DNA from: Colias croceus | Taxonomy: Eukaryota; Arthropoda; Insecta; Lepidoptera; Pieridae | DNA length: 64,000 nucleotides | Assembly: GCF_905220415.1 (NCBI RefSeq) | Contig: NC_059538.1 | Location: 8,556,001 to 8,620,000, forward strand | Reading direction: 5' to 3' | Shown: in pieces, positions 42,600-54,271 of the stretch | Numbering within the stretch: the first letter of the stretch is position 1 | How the letters are laid out: each line of letters starts with the position of its first letter | Notes under the pieces: generated by a model | Database searches by the model: none | What the model was told of the DNA's origin: nothing | What the model saw: the letters and a program-made list of their open reading frames with translations, nothing else | Made by a program: the position numbers and the translations under genes

Positions 42600-43315
42600 A
42601 ACTGTTCAAGAGTTAACCTAACACGCTCGTCGCTTCGCTCCTCGCTACCTATTTGAATATTTAGGCCGGCCGCTGCCGCGACTCGCTCGCTTCGCTCGCT
42701 TGGCTCGTGCGATAGGTAGTTCAAAAGTTAACCTAACACGCTCGTCGCTTCGCTCCTCGCTACCTATTTGTATATTTAGGCCGGCCGCTGCCGTGACTCG
42801 CTCGCTTCGCTCGCATGGCTCGTGTGGTAGTTCAAAAGTTAACCTTACACGCTCGTCGCTTCGCTCCTCGCTACCTAAACTGCTTATAAATTACTTATTC
42901 AAATATTGGTAAAATTTTTGAAACGTCTTATCGATAGCGGGCAGTGACTTTTCATAATAAACTGTTCAAGAGTTAATCTAACACGCTCGTCACTTCGCTC
43001 CTCGCTACCTATTTGAATATTTAGGCCGGCCGCTGCCGCAACTCGCTCGCTTCGCTCGCTTGGCTCGTGCGGTAGGTAGTTTATAAGTTAACCTAACACG
43101 CTCGTCGCTTCGCTCCTCGCTACCTATTTGAATATTTAGGCCGGCCGTTGACGCGACTCGCTCGCTTCGCTCGCTTGGCTCGTGCGGTAAGTAGTTCAAA
43201 AGTTAACCTAACACGCTCGTCGCTTCGCTCCTCGCTACCTATTTGAATATTTACGCTGGCCGCTGCCGTGACTCGCTCGCTTCGCTCGCTTGGCTCGTGC
43301 GGTAGTTCAAAAGTT
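42600..43315 (+). repeat. Array of ~115-base GC-rich palindromic units (Helitron copy 1)
   Basis: Repeats of CGCTCGTCGCTTCGCTCCTC, ATTTAGGCCGGCCGCTGCCG and ACTCGCTCGCTTCGCTCGCT joined by AGTTCAAAAGTTAACCTAAC. The Ser/Glu/Arg-rich frames on the minus strand come from these palindromes. Confidence 0.85.
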
Positions 43316-44804
43316 AATAAATATTTTCTACTCCGGGAGGCTGTCAACCCTCGAAGTTGCGCGGTGCGCGAGCAGCAAGCACCCGCGGTGCCGTCTTTTG
43401 CCGATGCTATTCAATTACCCTTCCTACTATGGAAATTTCCATACAAAATTTTCGAAAAAAAAAATTTCGCTTTTTAGCAAAAATTTTTATGTGCCTGGAA
43501 GCGGACCAAGTTTTTAAACATTTTTTACCTTGGTGACCCCAACCTAAGTGCCACCAGTTCAGAGAGCCGTTGAATTTCATGATGTATGGAAAATGGAAAC
43601 CGGAGGTCGGAGAGAAATTCTGAGTATGCAGTTTTGTAAATCTGACTAATCAGAGCACAGAAGTCAATTTTCAGACCGATCGTGACGGAACCGGCGCCAC
43701 CATCTTGCTTTGAAAAATTGGCAATTCTTTGAAAAAAAATTGCGTCCAATTTGAAATTTCTCGATTGCCCTGGTAGCACCCCATCTTCCTGATCATTTTT
43801 TAGTTCTACACCCCCCACCTATCTGGCGCCGTTTCAGAGAGCCGTCGAATTTCGCGTTGTATGAAACTCGGAAACCAGCGATGGAAACTCGATTATGAGT
43901 ATGCTACCTCAATGTGCGGCTCGATTAAAGCCCCTGTGCCAAGTTTCAGCGCGATCACACCAGCGATGGCCGTTTTAGAATTTGTATGGCGGCGGCCATT
44001 ATTTCCGCCATTTTGAATTTTTTTTGCACTCTGTGGTAATTGCTCGAGGTCTACTCCAAGTTTAGTTTGAGCACCCCAGATGTAGCTGCTACCGTTTGCG
44101 CGGGCCGTTGACCGTCTTCGAGAGATGAGGGAAAGTTTAAGATTTCGGATTTTTCTGGATATCCTGGGAGCTGGGCGAGTACGAATGCATCATTGGTGTA
44201 TTTCTCCATTGCACCACCTCGGCTAAATTTACGTTTTTATGTTTGCGCCAAAAATGGAAAAATTCCAAAATCGAGCGTCCCACTACGGCTCCCTGGTAGC
44301 GTCCCAGGGTGGTGATTATTTTTAGTTCCGGGACCCCCCACCCAACTCGCACCGTTTCCGCGGGCCGTTGGATTTTACGTTGTATGGAAGTTGGAAACTG
44401 GGGCCCGGAGCCACTCGAACGGGGCACCGATCGATTCGCCGGCTCGAACAGAGCACGTGTGCCAAATTTGAGACGTAAGGATTCATAAACGGCGATTTTG
44501 GCAAAGTACGGCGGCCATCTTGTTTTCGCGAAAATCCCCATTTTTCCACCTCCCCTGGTAATCGCCACCAGTTCTGAGCATTTTTTGTTGAGACACCCCC
44601 CCTCCAGGTATCACCGTTTTTGCGCACCTCCAGGGGTCCACTTGGTTTTCGAAGATGATCGAGATCGCTATATTTTTCCGGTGGTCACTGGGAGCACCTC
44701 TACACGATCACGTCAAAATCCCCTCAACTTTCCCCGTAGTTTCCGAGAAACCCGATGTCAGTCAGTCAGTGAGTGAGTGGTAGTGTAGCTTTATATATAT
44801 ATGA

Positions 44805-47800
44805 CTAGCTGGTGCGTTGTGCGCGGGCTGCAAGCAGCCCGCGAGCCCCTTTTGCCCCTGGGTTGAAGCAATAGGGCAGTCATTAGAAAATGTGTTAGAA
44901 TTCCCAGTCCATTTGTAATTTTCTGCTAACAGCGATTCCACAGTCAGTCGGTAATGCTTATAAATTCCCCATTCAAGTATTTTCCACTCCGGGAGGCTGT
45001 CCACCTTCGAGGGAGCGTAGTGCGCGGGCTGCAAGCAGCCCGCGAAGCATCCCAGGACAGAAATCTTCAGTCATTTGAAAATGCATTAAAATTCCCCGTC
45101 AATTTGCTATTAACTGCAAACAGCGATTCCACAGTCAATCGGAAGTGCTTATAAATTTCAAATTCAAATATTTTCTATTCCGGGGGGCGGTTCACCTTCG
45201 AGGGTGCATGGTGCGCGAGCTGCAAGCAGCTCGCGGCTCATCCCAGGGCAGAAATCTTCAGTCATTTGAAAATGCATTCAAATTTCCTATCCATTTGTTA
45301 CATCTGCTAACAGCGATTCTACAGTAAGTCGTTAATGCTTATAAATTCCCCATTCAAGTATTTTCCACTCCGGGAGGCTGTCCACCTTCGAGGGAGCGTA
45401 GTGCGCGGGCTGCAAGCAGCCCGCGAAGCATCCCAGGGCAGAAATCTTCAGTCATTTGAAAATGCATTCGAATTTCCTATCCATTTGTTACATCTCCTAA
45501 CAGTGATTCTACAGTCAGTCGGTAATGCTTATAAATTCCCCATTCAAATATTTTCTATTCCGGGGGGCTGTCCACCTTCGAGGGTGCGTGGTGCGCGAGC
45601 TGCAAGCAGCTCGCGGCTCATCCCAGGGCAGAAATCTTCAGTCATTTGAAAATGCATTCGAATTTCCTGTCCATTTCTTACATCTGCTAACAGCGATTCT
45701 ACAGTCAGTCGAAACTGCTTATAAATTACTTTTTCAAATATTGTTAAATTTTTGAAACGTCTTATCGATAGCGGGCAGTGACTTTTCATAATAAACTGTT
45801 CAAGAGTTAACCTAACACGCTCGTCGCTTCGCTCCTCGCTACCTATTTGAATATTTAGGCCGGCCGCTGCCGTGACTCGCTCGCTTCGCTCGCTTGGCTC
45901 GTGCGAAAGGTAGTTCAAAAGTTAACCTAACACGCTCTTCGCTTCGCTCCTCGCTACCTATTTGAATATTTAGGTCGGCCGCTGTCGTGACTCGCTCGCT
46001 TCGCTCGCATGGCTCGTTTGGTAGTTCAAAAGTTAACCTTTCACGCTCGTCGCTTCGCTCCTCGCTACCTAAACTGCTTATAAATTACTTATTCAAATAT
46101 TGGTAAAATTTTTGAAACGTCTTATCGATAGCGGGCAGTGACTTTTCATAATAAACTGTTCAAGAGTTAACCTAACACGCTCGTCGCTTCGCTCCTCGCT
46201 ACCTATATGAATATTTAGGCTGGCCGCTGCCGCAACTCGCTCGCTTCGCTCGCTTGGCTCGTGCGGTAGGTAGTTCATAAGTTAACCTAACACGCTCGTC
46301 GCTTCGCTCCTCGCTACCTATTTGAATATTTAGGCCGGCCGTTGACGCGACTCGCTCGCTTCGCTCGCTTGGCTCGTGCGGTAAGTAGTTCAAAAGTTAA
46401 CCTAACACGCTCGTCGCTTCGCTCCTCGCTACCTATTTGAATATTTATGCTGGCCGCTGCCGTGACTCGCTCGCTTCGCTCGCTTGGCTCGTGCGGTAGG
46501 TAGTTCAAAAGTTAATAAATATTTTCTACTCCGGGAGGCTGTCAACCCTCGAAGTTGCGCGGTGCGCGGGCAGCAAGCAGCCCGCGGTGCCGTCTTTTGC
46601 CGATGCTATTCAATTACCCTTCCTACTATGGAAATTTCCATACAAAATTTTCGAAAAAAAAAATTCGCTTTTCAACAAAAAAATTTATATGCCTGGAAGC
46701 GGACCAAGTTTTGAAGTATTTTTTACTTCGGCAACCCCGACCTAAGTGCCACCAGTTTAGAGAGCCGTTGAATTTCGTGATGTATGGAAAATGGAAACCG
46801 GGGGTCGGAGAGATATTCTGAGTATGCAGTTTTGTAAATCTAGCCGATTAGAGCACAGAAGTCAATTTTCAGACCGATCGTGAAGTAACCGGCGCCACCA
46901 TCTTGCTTTGAAAAATTGGCCATTTTTGAAAAAAAAATTGCGTCCAATTTGAAATTTCTCGATTGCCCTGGGAGCACCCCATCTTCCTGATCATTTTTTA
47001 GTTCTACACCCCCCGGCTATCTGGCGCCGTTTCGGAGAGCCGTCGAATTTTGCGTTGTATGAAACTCAGAAACCAGCCATGGAAACTCGATTATGAGTAT
47101 GCCAACTTAATGTGCGGCTTGATTAAAGCCCTTGTGCCAAGTTTCAGCGCGATCGGACCAGCGATGGCCGTTTTAGCATTTGTATGGCGGCGGCCATTTT
47201 TTCCGCCATTTTGAATTTTTTTCACACTCTGTGGTAATTGCTCGAGGTCTACTACAAGTTTAGTTTGAGCACCCCAGATGTAGCTGCTACCGTTTGCGCG
47301 GGCCGTTGACCGTCTTCGAGAGATGAGGGAAAGTTTAAGATTTCGGATTTTTCTGGATATCCTGGGAGCTGGGCGAGTACGAATGCATCATTGGTGTATT
47401 TCTCCATTGCACCACCTCGTCTAAATTTACGTTTTTATGTTTGCGCCAAAAATGGAAAAATTCCAAAATCGAGCGTCCCACTGTAGCTCCCTGGTAGCGT
47501 CCCAGGGTGGTGATCATTTTTAGTTCCGGGACCCCCCACCCAACTCGGACCGTTTCCGCGGGCCGTTGGATTTCGCGTTGTATGAAAGTTGGAAACTGGG
47601 GCCCGGAGCCACTCGAACGGGGCACCGATCGATTCGCCGGCTCGAACAGAGCACGTGTGCCAAATTTGAGACGTAAGGATTCATAAACGGCGATTTTGGC
47701 AAAGTACGGCGGCCATCTTGTTTTCGCGAAAATCCCCATTTTTCCACCTCCCCTGGTAATCGCCACCAGTTCCGAGCATTTTTTGTTCAGACACCCCCCC

Positions 47801-47990
47801 TCCAGGTGCCACCGTTTCTGCGCACCTCCAGGGGTCCACTCTCTTGTCCAGGGTGTTGGAGATGTCAATATTTTTCCGGTGGTCACTCGGCGCACCTCTA
47901 CACGGTCACGTCGAAATCCCCCCAACTTTCCGCGTAGTTTCCGAGAAACCCGATGTCAGTCAGTCAGTGAGTGGTAGTGTAGCTTTATAT
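44805..47990 (-). mobile_element. Helitron-like element, copy 2 of a tandem pair
   Basis: Its 3' CTAG (44808-44805, minus strand) abuts the TC start of copy 1 without a spacer. Same structure as copy 1 but with five ~190-base units (44810-45725), a second ~115-base array (45800-46515) and an almost identical 1.45 kb unique segment (46515-47985). The 5' TC is not preserved; sequence ends in TATATTATAATA near 47990. Confidence 0.7.
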
Positions 47991-47992
47991 AT

Positions 47993-49931
47993 TATAATAA
48001 TAATAGTTTCTAACCAGACACTGTTATAATTTATTTTTAAATTCACTTTTTCTCGTTTAGCTCAGCATATAATCTGAAAATTTTAACTTTTTACTGGACA
48101 AGACGGCCGTTGACATACCATAGCGACTTTTTAGCTAAGTAATTTAGTATTTTTATTTTCATTTTGCGATTTTATTTAATTTATAAATAAAATGCTTACC
48201 TAAAACGTCGTTAAGCTACTATAACTGCTTTTAAACTATGACTTTGGCTTTAATTTAAATTTCAAAAACTTTATAATCAGCGGTTAAGGGCTTTTGGATG
48301 CTTTTGTACTACGATTCTATATAGTTGTACTAAATTTTAATCTTACTTATGTTAAAAATTTGCTGCTGTCTGAGGCTTTGCTCTCCGGAATTACATCCCC
48401 TAGGTCACCAATGGAAAGGAAAAGGATTAAAAGCTTTTAGATTTAAGTATTAAGGATTTAAACACTACTTATCTAAATTAATGGTTTTCGCGTCTGTCTG
48501 TGAGTAACAAGTATTTTAAACTCTTTTACTAAATGACTCTTTTAAGTTTTTGATAAAATTAACCTTTTTTTTACGTCATGTTCACGTTTATTTCATTACA
48601 GAGGATCATTTCGTGGTTAAGATTGAGATAAATCTTCTAAAATTGCAATTATAACGTTATTTTATAAATACTCTTCTGCGAAGCCATCATACGAGTCAAG
48701 GATATGTGAGTACAAATAGGACAACAAACAATGTAAACATAAATCGTTTTCTGAAAAAAAGTTAAGACTTGTGCACGAGGGTTTTGAAAAAAAAAACATC
48801 CTGGTTTCAAAAGGGCTTCAAGCTCTTATATGTGGGATTCTCTTAATAAATAATGTTGCTTCTCAAATGATTAGAAGACTCTTTCATCCACATTCAGAAA
48901 ATATAATATACCAGAATATATTATGGAAAATAGCAGGAGGTAGAAATAGAAAACTTTTTATTTGCTACCATGTTACAAAAATACAAATCTTAATAGTCTA
49001 ATATAAAGAAAAGAAAAAATAGAAATAGTGGGAAAATGGACTCCCCGCCAGGGGGTCAAAGGTAGTGTACTCATAATAATTTTTCTATCACCATCTCAAG
49101 TACATGGCTTGACAGTCGATTACTAATTCCACCCAAGGGGTAAATGACATCATTAATAAATAGTACAGACTGTCTATGTCCTCTTTCTCGGTTACAGAGA
49201 CTAATCAGAGTCTAAACAGAGAAGTACGATTGAAAGTTCGCACTGTCGTAACATGCAGTACCTACCAAATTTTCGTAACTTTGACTTGTTATATTTTCCG
49301 TAATTTAGCTGCTAGATTGTATTAAACTTAGTAAACCTGATCAGACACTATACGTCTTGTAAAAAAAAATCAAAAGCAATCGGTACTCTGCTTGGGGGCG
49401 ACACAATTACAGCATCACACTCATCCCCGAAACTGATGCATCACCAGAATCGGATAACTGCCTTTTAGCTAAAAAATGAGGGTTAACTGCTTTGTAACCA
49501 AGCAAAAAAATGTAATTAGAATTTTTCCTAAATAAAGTTACTTAACTAAAAAAGCGTTAAGGGCGAGTAACTGCAAATAAGGTAAGGATTTCCATTGGAA
49601 TCGTTATATGAAAGCATATCACAAAGCAGTTATAGTCAGTTTGCGTCCCTATAGTCAAGTATAATCTGATGACGTACTTTTAGTCAAGTAAAAAGTTAAA
49701 AAATAATTATGAAATGTGGCGGTTAAGGTACTTTAAAGGAAATTTAGCGAAGTAGTGTTGGTTAGACACTTTCAAGTTATGGAATCGCCGAAAATTGTGT
49801 TACTTAACGGCTCACAATATTTTCTTATCTCTATAACTATTAATGCTAGAGAAATGATTCTTAGACAGAAAGATAGAGAATTTTGAACTTTGTCACCCTA
49901 CATTTAAAACTGAAAATTGACCATTTGAGGG
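47993..49931. other. Interior of the TIR element, no gene seen
   Basis: AT-rich sequence with repeated GTTAA/GGCTTTT-type motifs described for 41635-49965. The 76-codon frame at 48771 shows no recognisable domain and I do not treat it as a gene. Confidence 0.45.
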
Positions 49932-49967
49932 TTAACGGCTTTTTAGTTAAAGGACGGCAGTATAGTA

Positions 49968-50417
49968 GGGGAGCCCAGGATGCTAAATGTGGATTTACTC
50001 GAGCGTCACGGGAACCTATTAGAATTGGTAGTCCTATAATGTTTTCACTTTTAGCGGTGGGGAAGGGTTTTTTGATTTTTTTTTAATTTAAAAAAGAAAA
50101 ACGATTAAAGTTGCGATTTAATCGCTATGAAGAAAGGGTAAAAAATTAAAGTAATATTATTCGAGCGCGTCAGATTAATATATGGGGGGGTTAATTACAA
50201 TATAAGAAGTCCCCATTTCGCTAATCTGACGATTCGAGCTCAACCTTAGGCCTTAGGGAATTATGGATTATTCAAATTTTCCAGCGGGGCCCCTGAGCGC
50301 ACCCACCAACCATAACTGCTCATATTGACTAGAGGTACTAATGAATAGCTAAGGTACCGTCCCTTATAGTAATCTGACGCGCTCGAGTAAATCCCAAAAT
50401 CCCCTCTTGGGCTCCCC
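49968..50417. mobile_element. TA-flanked MITE with GGGGAGCCCA ends
   Basis: GGGGAGCCCA at 49968 and TGGGCTCCCC ending 50417, both next to TA. GATTTACTCGAGCG also recurs inverted inside each end (49992-50005; 50378-50392), and CGAGCGCGTCAGATTA/TAATCTGACG pieces repeat in the middle. 450 bases, non-coding. Confidence 0.65.
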
Positions 50418-50819
50418 TACTACTAAGAATAAATAAAAAACTGATAGAATGACCGCAAGTAACCCCTGTTTTCCCCATAGGGTAGCCAGTGTGATTGTAA
50501 ATTTTTCCCCTATTGACGTGCATTAAAAATCGACTGTCAGTATAATATGACAAAAATCATTAATAAAATCCGCTAAAAAAATGAAATTTAAACGAGATTC
50601 ATGCAGGTTTGCTTTTCCATTGAAATAACAAAGGTTTACAACTTTTAAAATGGATTGCTTATCGAGCACGCTCATAATTTTTTTCCCATATTTTGAATTA
50701 TGTTATGAAAATCGTTGCGCGGCAGCCCCAATTCTAGGTGTCAAATAATGTTTACTGCAAAATGGCGGATGTTTATATTCATTTCGTGAGTTTGTTCTTG
50801 TATTTTGGAATTATTCTGA

Positions 50820-50905
50820 GCCAAAATTAATAGAAATGATTGTAAATATATTGTGCGCGGTTGCAAAAGTGAGTGGCAGCCAGGATGTGATATTATATTT
50901 CATTC
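50820..50905 (+). pseudogene. Possible THAP zinc-finger exon without a start codon
   Basis: In the frame opened after TGA 50817-50819 the exon reads NDCKYIVRGCKSEWQPGCDI then IFHS and meets a donor C/GTAAGT at 50905/50906. C-x-Y-x3-G-C followed by IFH is how THAP DNA-binding domains begin. No in-frame ATG follows the TGA (the nearby ATG at 50836 is one base out of frame) and no second exon was found downstream. It may be a relic of a THAP gene or of a P-like transposon. Upstream, AAAATGGCGGATG looks promoter-like. Confidence 0.35.
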
Positions 50906-51524
50906 GTAAGTACAAAAAACCATCCATAAACTACGCTTCATGTAAAATAATTGTAGTTTAGTAATATTTCTACTTTAATTGTTGTTAAATCTGGAATAAT
51001 TGATCGAAGTTGTGATTATAATGTTAATTTCGATTAGGTTTTTTCCATTTAACATCGTTATTTGCTTATTATTAAATGTTTCATGATTGTAGTAAATATT
51101 AGACTAGGGTGACCATACTTTATAAAATTGTGTATATAATATATTTCGGTACGGTATTTTATATGAGGTAAAAGAAAAGGAGAAGTCTTTCTCCACTGGC
51201 TACGTCTTAATTGGCGTGACAGTTAATGGTATAAAAACGTTGTTTACTACTTTTATATAATGATATATTGTAAAATCAAAAACTCAAAGTACATAATATA
51301 TAGTACCTACCGACTGAAATAGAAGCACTAGACAACAGCACAAATTTTGTGTTTTCTGTATCTAAATGACATTTTTTTATATTTTGCAAATAATCTTCTT
51401 TTCTCTTTACAGGGTTCCGTCCAATCTAGCGGAACGTAATACATGGCTAAATAGCTAAATATAGTAGAATTAAAAATATCCTGTTTTGAAAAAGCGAAGA
51501 TAGCAACATTCATTTCAAACCCGC

Positions 51525-51598
51525 ACTTGGACAGTGCGGTGGATGTGGCCTGTAACCTCATAGGAGGTCATGTCCCAGCAGTGGGAACGTAATATATA
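51525..51598 (+). mobile_element. SINE 3' fragment
   Basis: CCGCACTTGGACAGTGCGGT and CATGTCCCAGCAGTGGGAAC match the 3' half of the SINE at 3638-3947. Confidence 0.65.
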
Positions 51599-51599
51599 T

Positions 51600-51815
51600 G
51601 TTACGGGAAATAAAATGTATGGGAGGGTTTAAAGTTACATTTTTAGATATTTCTTGTTATATTAAAAAAAGTTATTATTGTTATTTTACTCATTACGTAA
51701 AGTTTCATATCGATATCAGTTTAAAGTTTTTTGATACCTGCAATAGTTACGGAATAATCACCTGTGTAATCGTTAACTGTGCACTTAACGATTTCACCCT
51801 GAATATATTATATAT
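51600..51815 (+). mobile_element. Right-half fragment of the CAGGGTGTAATCGTTAAG element
   Basis: GGAAATAAAATGTATGGGAG through ATCAGTTTAAAGTTTTTTGA to the degraded terminus CACTTAACGATTTCACCCTG corresponds to the right part of 25468-27027. Confidence 0.7.
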
Positions 51816-52445
51816 TTTGTTTTTTATTGTATGATAGGGAAGCGCAAGACCACGATCTCATATTTCAAGTACTCTTAAAACTATATAAATACTAAAGGGT
51901 ATGGAATAATAAAAATATTTTCAGTGAACCGATTTCGTTATTTTTTATTGTTATTGTATCTTATAATTTGCAAATTTGTAAAGGCAGTTGGCATTGTAAT
52001 GATAAATAAATAATATTATTAAAACACATTGATATTTTACTTCATTAATTCTTAAATCTAGTATTACAGTAAAATTTTAATACCAATAAAATTGATGTAT
52101 CCATAATTTTTTCCTTAATATCCTGAATTTTTTATCTTTATACTCACCCCACGGAAATATAGATAAACTATATATATTTCCATGACTCATCCTAGCTAGA
52201 AAGAGACGGAGGGGAAACGATAATTTTCAAGGTCAAATTTCTTGACTGCACTTTTTCTTTGGGAGTGTGGGTTCCAGTATGTATATAGTTCCGTGCTCAA
52301 TACTCATATTTTTTTTTTTTTTTGGTTTTCATGGCAAGAAGATGTGACTATTTGCCAGTGTCAAGTATGATAATACTCATATTATTTTACTGCGGCAATC
52401 AGTGTGATCAGTGATGTGTCAAAACGAGACATCAAAATTCAAATT

Positions 52446-53373
52446 AGGGATGTGACCTCGATTCAGAAAAATCGATTACTCAATAATCGATTTTTTTTGT
52501 TTAGAAATAAATCGATTTGTGAAAAATCGATTTTTTTTAAAAAAATAATCGATTTTTCTTTTCACCTCGACTTTTTATGCGAAAAAACCTATTCGATGTA
52601 AGGTAAAAGCCCCAATACCGGACCATGTACCAGTACCAGAACACTCCATGCATTTATAATATATATACCTATATATTTGTGAATATAGATATACAAATAC
52701 ATGGAGTACAGATGGCGCTGATTTTTTATCGACTTGTTCAGTAAACTTACTTACCAATTTTTTCATAATACTGAAGTTAGCTGTCACGTGTAAATTTTAA
52801 AATTTATCACAAATTAATTACAATAAAAAAATGCTTCTAAAAATTTTCATTTGTAATTTATTATTAATTTTCACATGTGAAATTTTTGAATTAATTTTTT
52901 GAAGTGAAACTTCTTTATCGGGGTTGGAAAAAAATGTAGTGTAACATTTTTTCGTTACGCATGACATTTTTCCGTTACGCGCGATCTTTTTCTTATCCCT
53001 ACCACGCGTGATTCGATGTATTTCAGTAAAGTTGCATAATATAGTAAATTATTTTTTGAAAAATAAGGTCATAAAGAAGTTTCACTTCTTACGTGTGTAC
53101 ACTAGTACACTAGTACACGCACACATTTTTTTATAATAATTTAATTGCCATCAAATATCATTAATATTTTTAGTCTGTCAACTTTAGTGTCATAATTTGT
53201 CGTCCATCGCACAGATAGCACTATTTACAAAAATCGATGTAAACTGTGTAATTCTTATAATCGATTTATTAAAAATCGATTTTTACCATTAATAAAATCG
53301 ATTATAAAAAATCGAAAATGGAAAAAAAAATAATCGATTAAAGTAATAATCGATTATTTATTCACTTCCCTAA
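52446..53373. mobile_element. hAT-like element with dense ATCGATT array
   Basis: TTCAAATT occurs directly before AGGGATGTGA (52438-52445) and directly after TCACTTCCCTAA (53374-53381): an 8-base duplication and short inverted ends, as in hAT elements. About six ATCGATT motifs crowd each end (52460-52560 and 53225-53360), resembling subterminal transposase-binding repeats. No transposase frame; non-autonomous. Confidence 0.65.
52900..53090. mobile_element. MITE with TGAAGTGAAACTTCTTTA termini nested in the hAT-like element
   Basis: TGAAGTGAAACTTCTTTAT at 52900 is inverted at 53071-53090 (ATAAAGAAGTTTCACTTC). Shares termini with 4589-4716. Confidence 0.65.
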
Positions 53374-53639
53374 TTCAAATTACATTAGTTGACGTCTGTG
53401 GTTGACGTGATCTGTCATTGCAATTTGTAAACTTAATTTTTTTACCATTTTTTACTATATATTATTTATTAATAAAGTGCAGTAATTATTATTAAATGTT
53501 CTTGAGCCTGTATAATTATCGGTTAATTTAAGTTCAAATTTACTTACTATTTAGAATCAAAAGCTTTTAAAGGTTAGAAAAAAAAACAACATTGCGTTCA
53601 TTAATCATTATTTGCTAAGATTATTTGTATCATCTTATT

Positions 53640-53673
53640 TATAAAAACGTATCCCTTAGGTATCCTTTCTCTA
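53640..53673 (+). promoter_or_regulatory. Possible Pin4 core promoter
   Basis: TATAAA at 53640-53645 is followed about 28 bases later by the pyrimidine tract CTTTCTCTAC, which could act as a TCT-type initiator, 25-30 bases before ATG 53697. Confidence 0.35.
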
Positions 53674-53696
53674 CAATTGGAATAAATAAATTTAAT

Positions 53697-54218
53697 ATGC
53701 CACCTAAAAAACAACCCGACAAAGGTGGTAAAGGCGGCGGTGCAGCAAAAAGCGGCGGTAAATCAGGCGGAGACGCAAAAGGTACAATAATTTATAAGTT
53801 TGTTAATTCATAAATTTAAGTCAATGTCATTATCTTATGATTGATATATTTTGAAGCATGATTAAAGTAATAAACTGTTGACATAATTTTGATTTCAGAA
53901 TCAGCCGGCAAGGAAAAAAAAGGCGGTACAACTGTCAAAGTACGTCACATTTTATGTGAGAAACAATCAAAATGTTTGGAAGCTTTGGAAAAATTGAAAG
54001 CCGGTCAGAAGTTCCCTGATGTAGCCGCCGCTTACAGCGAGGACAAAGCGCGACAGGGCGGCGACCTCGGCTGGATGACGCGTGGCTCCATGGTTGGACC
54101 TTTTCAAGATGCGGCATTTGCTTTACCAATATCTTCTGTGACAAACCCTGTTTACACAGATCCCCCAATTAAAACGAAATTTGGCTATCACATTATTATG
54201 GTAGAAGGCAAAAAATGA
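53697..54218 (+). CDS. Pin4: Pin4 (parvulin 14) peptidyl-prolyl cis-trans isomerase
   Basis: Two exons, 53697-53781 and 53899-54218, phase 1 junction, 134 residues (human PIN4 131). The start is the ATG in MPPKKQPDKGGKGGG; an upstream in-frame ATG at 53625 lies 5' of the likely promoter. Residues 1-38 are a Lys/Gly-rich basic tail, which in this family binds DNA/pre-ribosomes. The parvulin domain follows: VKVRHILCEK (active-site His), GQKFPDVAAAYSEDKARQGG, GDLGWMTRGSMVGPFQDAAF and a C-terminal TKFGYHIIMVEGKK (second conserved His). It isomerises prolyl bonds and takes part in rRNA processing in the nucleus. A second ORF starts 53 bases after its TGA on the same strand. Confidence 0.94.
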
Positions 54219-54271
54219 GTGATACAGTGTTTGAGTTTGAATATTTCTGGGCGATACTTTTGTTATTTATA

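Larger units (their letters stand above)
41793..44804 (-). mobile_element. Helitron-like element, copy 1 of a tandem pair
   Basis: On the minus strand it ends at CTAG (41796-41793) before T, with a 20-base hairpin (41811-41830, GCGGGCTGCA and inverse) 14 bases upstream, as in Helitron 3' ends. It starts TCATATATATATAAAGCTAC at 44804. Content, read on plus: four ~190-base units, an array of ~115-base GC palindromic units, then ~1.45 kb unique sequence. No Rep/helicase frame, so non-autonomous. Confidence 0.7.
41635..49965. mobile_element. Large TIR element interrupted by two Helitrons
   Basis: CTATACTGCCGTCCTTTAAC at 41635 (continuing TAGAAAGCCGTTAA to 41668) is inverted at 49932-49965 with one mismatch in 34 bases. 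If the Helitrons (41793-47990) are removed, about 2.1 kb remains. That remainder repeats the motif GTTAA-x(2-4)-GCTTTT or TAACTGC many times (for example near 48205, 48282, 49485, 49550, 49730). No transposase frame is visible, so this is a non-autonomous element of unassigned family. Confidence 0.6.

Noticed and set aside
42536..46508. Several Ser/Glu/Arg-rich minus-strand frames (SEPSERSERV-type) that look like a repeated protein
   Set aside because: They arise from the palindromic CGCTCGCTTCGCTCGCT units of the Helitron arrays, occur in many frames, and have no independent gene signals.
43525..47925. Long minus-strand frames in the unique 1.45 kb Helitron segments (up to 196 codons)
   Set aside because: The frame lengths differ between the two near-identical copies because of indels and no domain is recognisable; no sign of selection on a protein.
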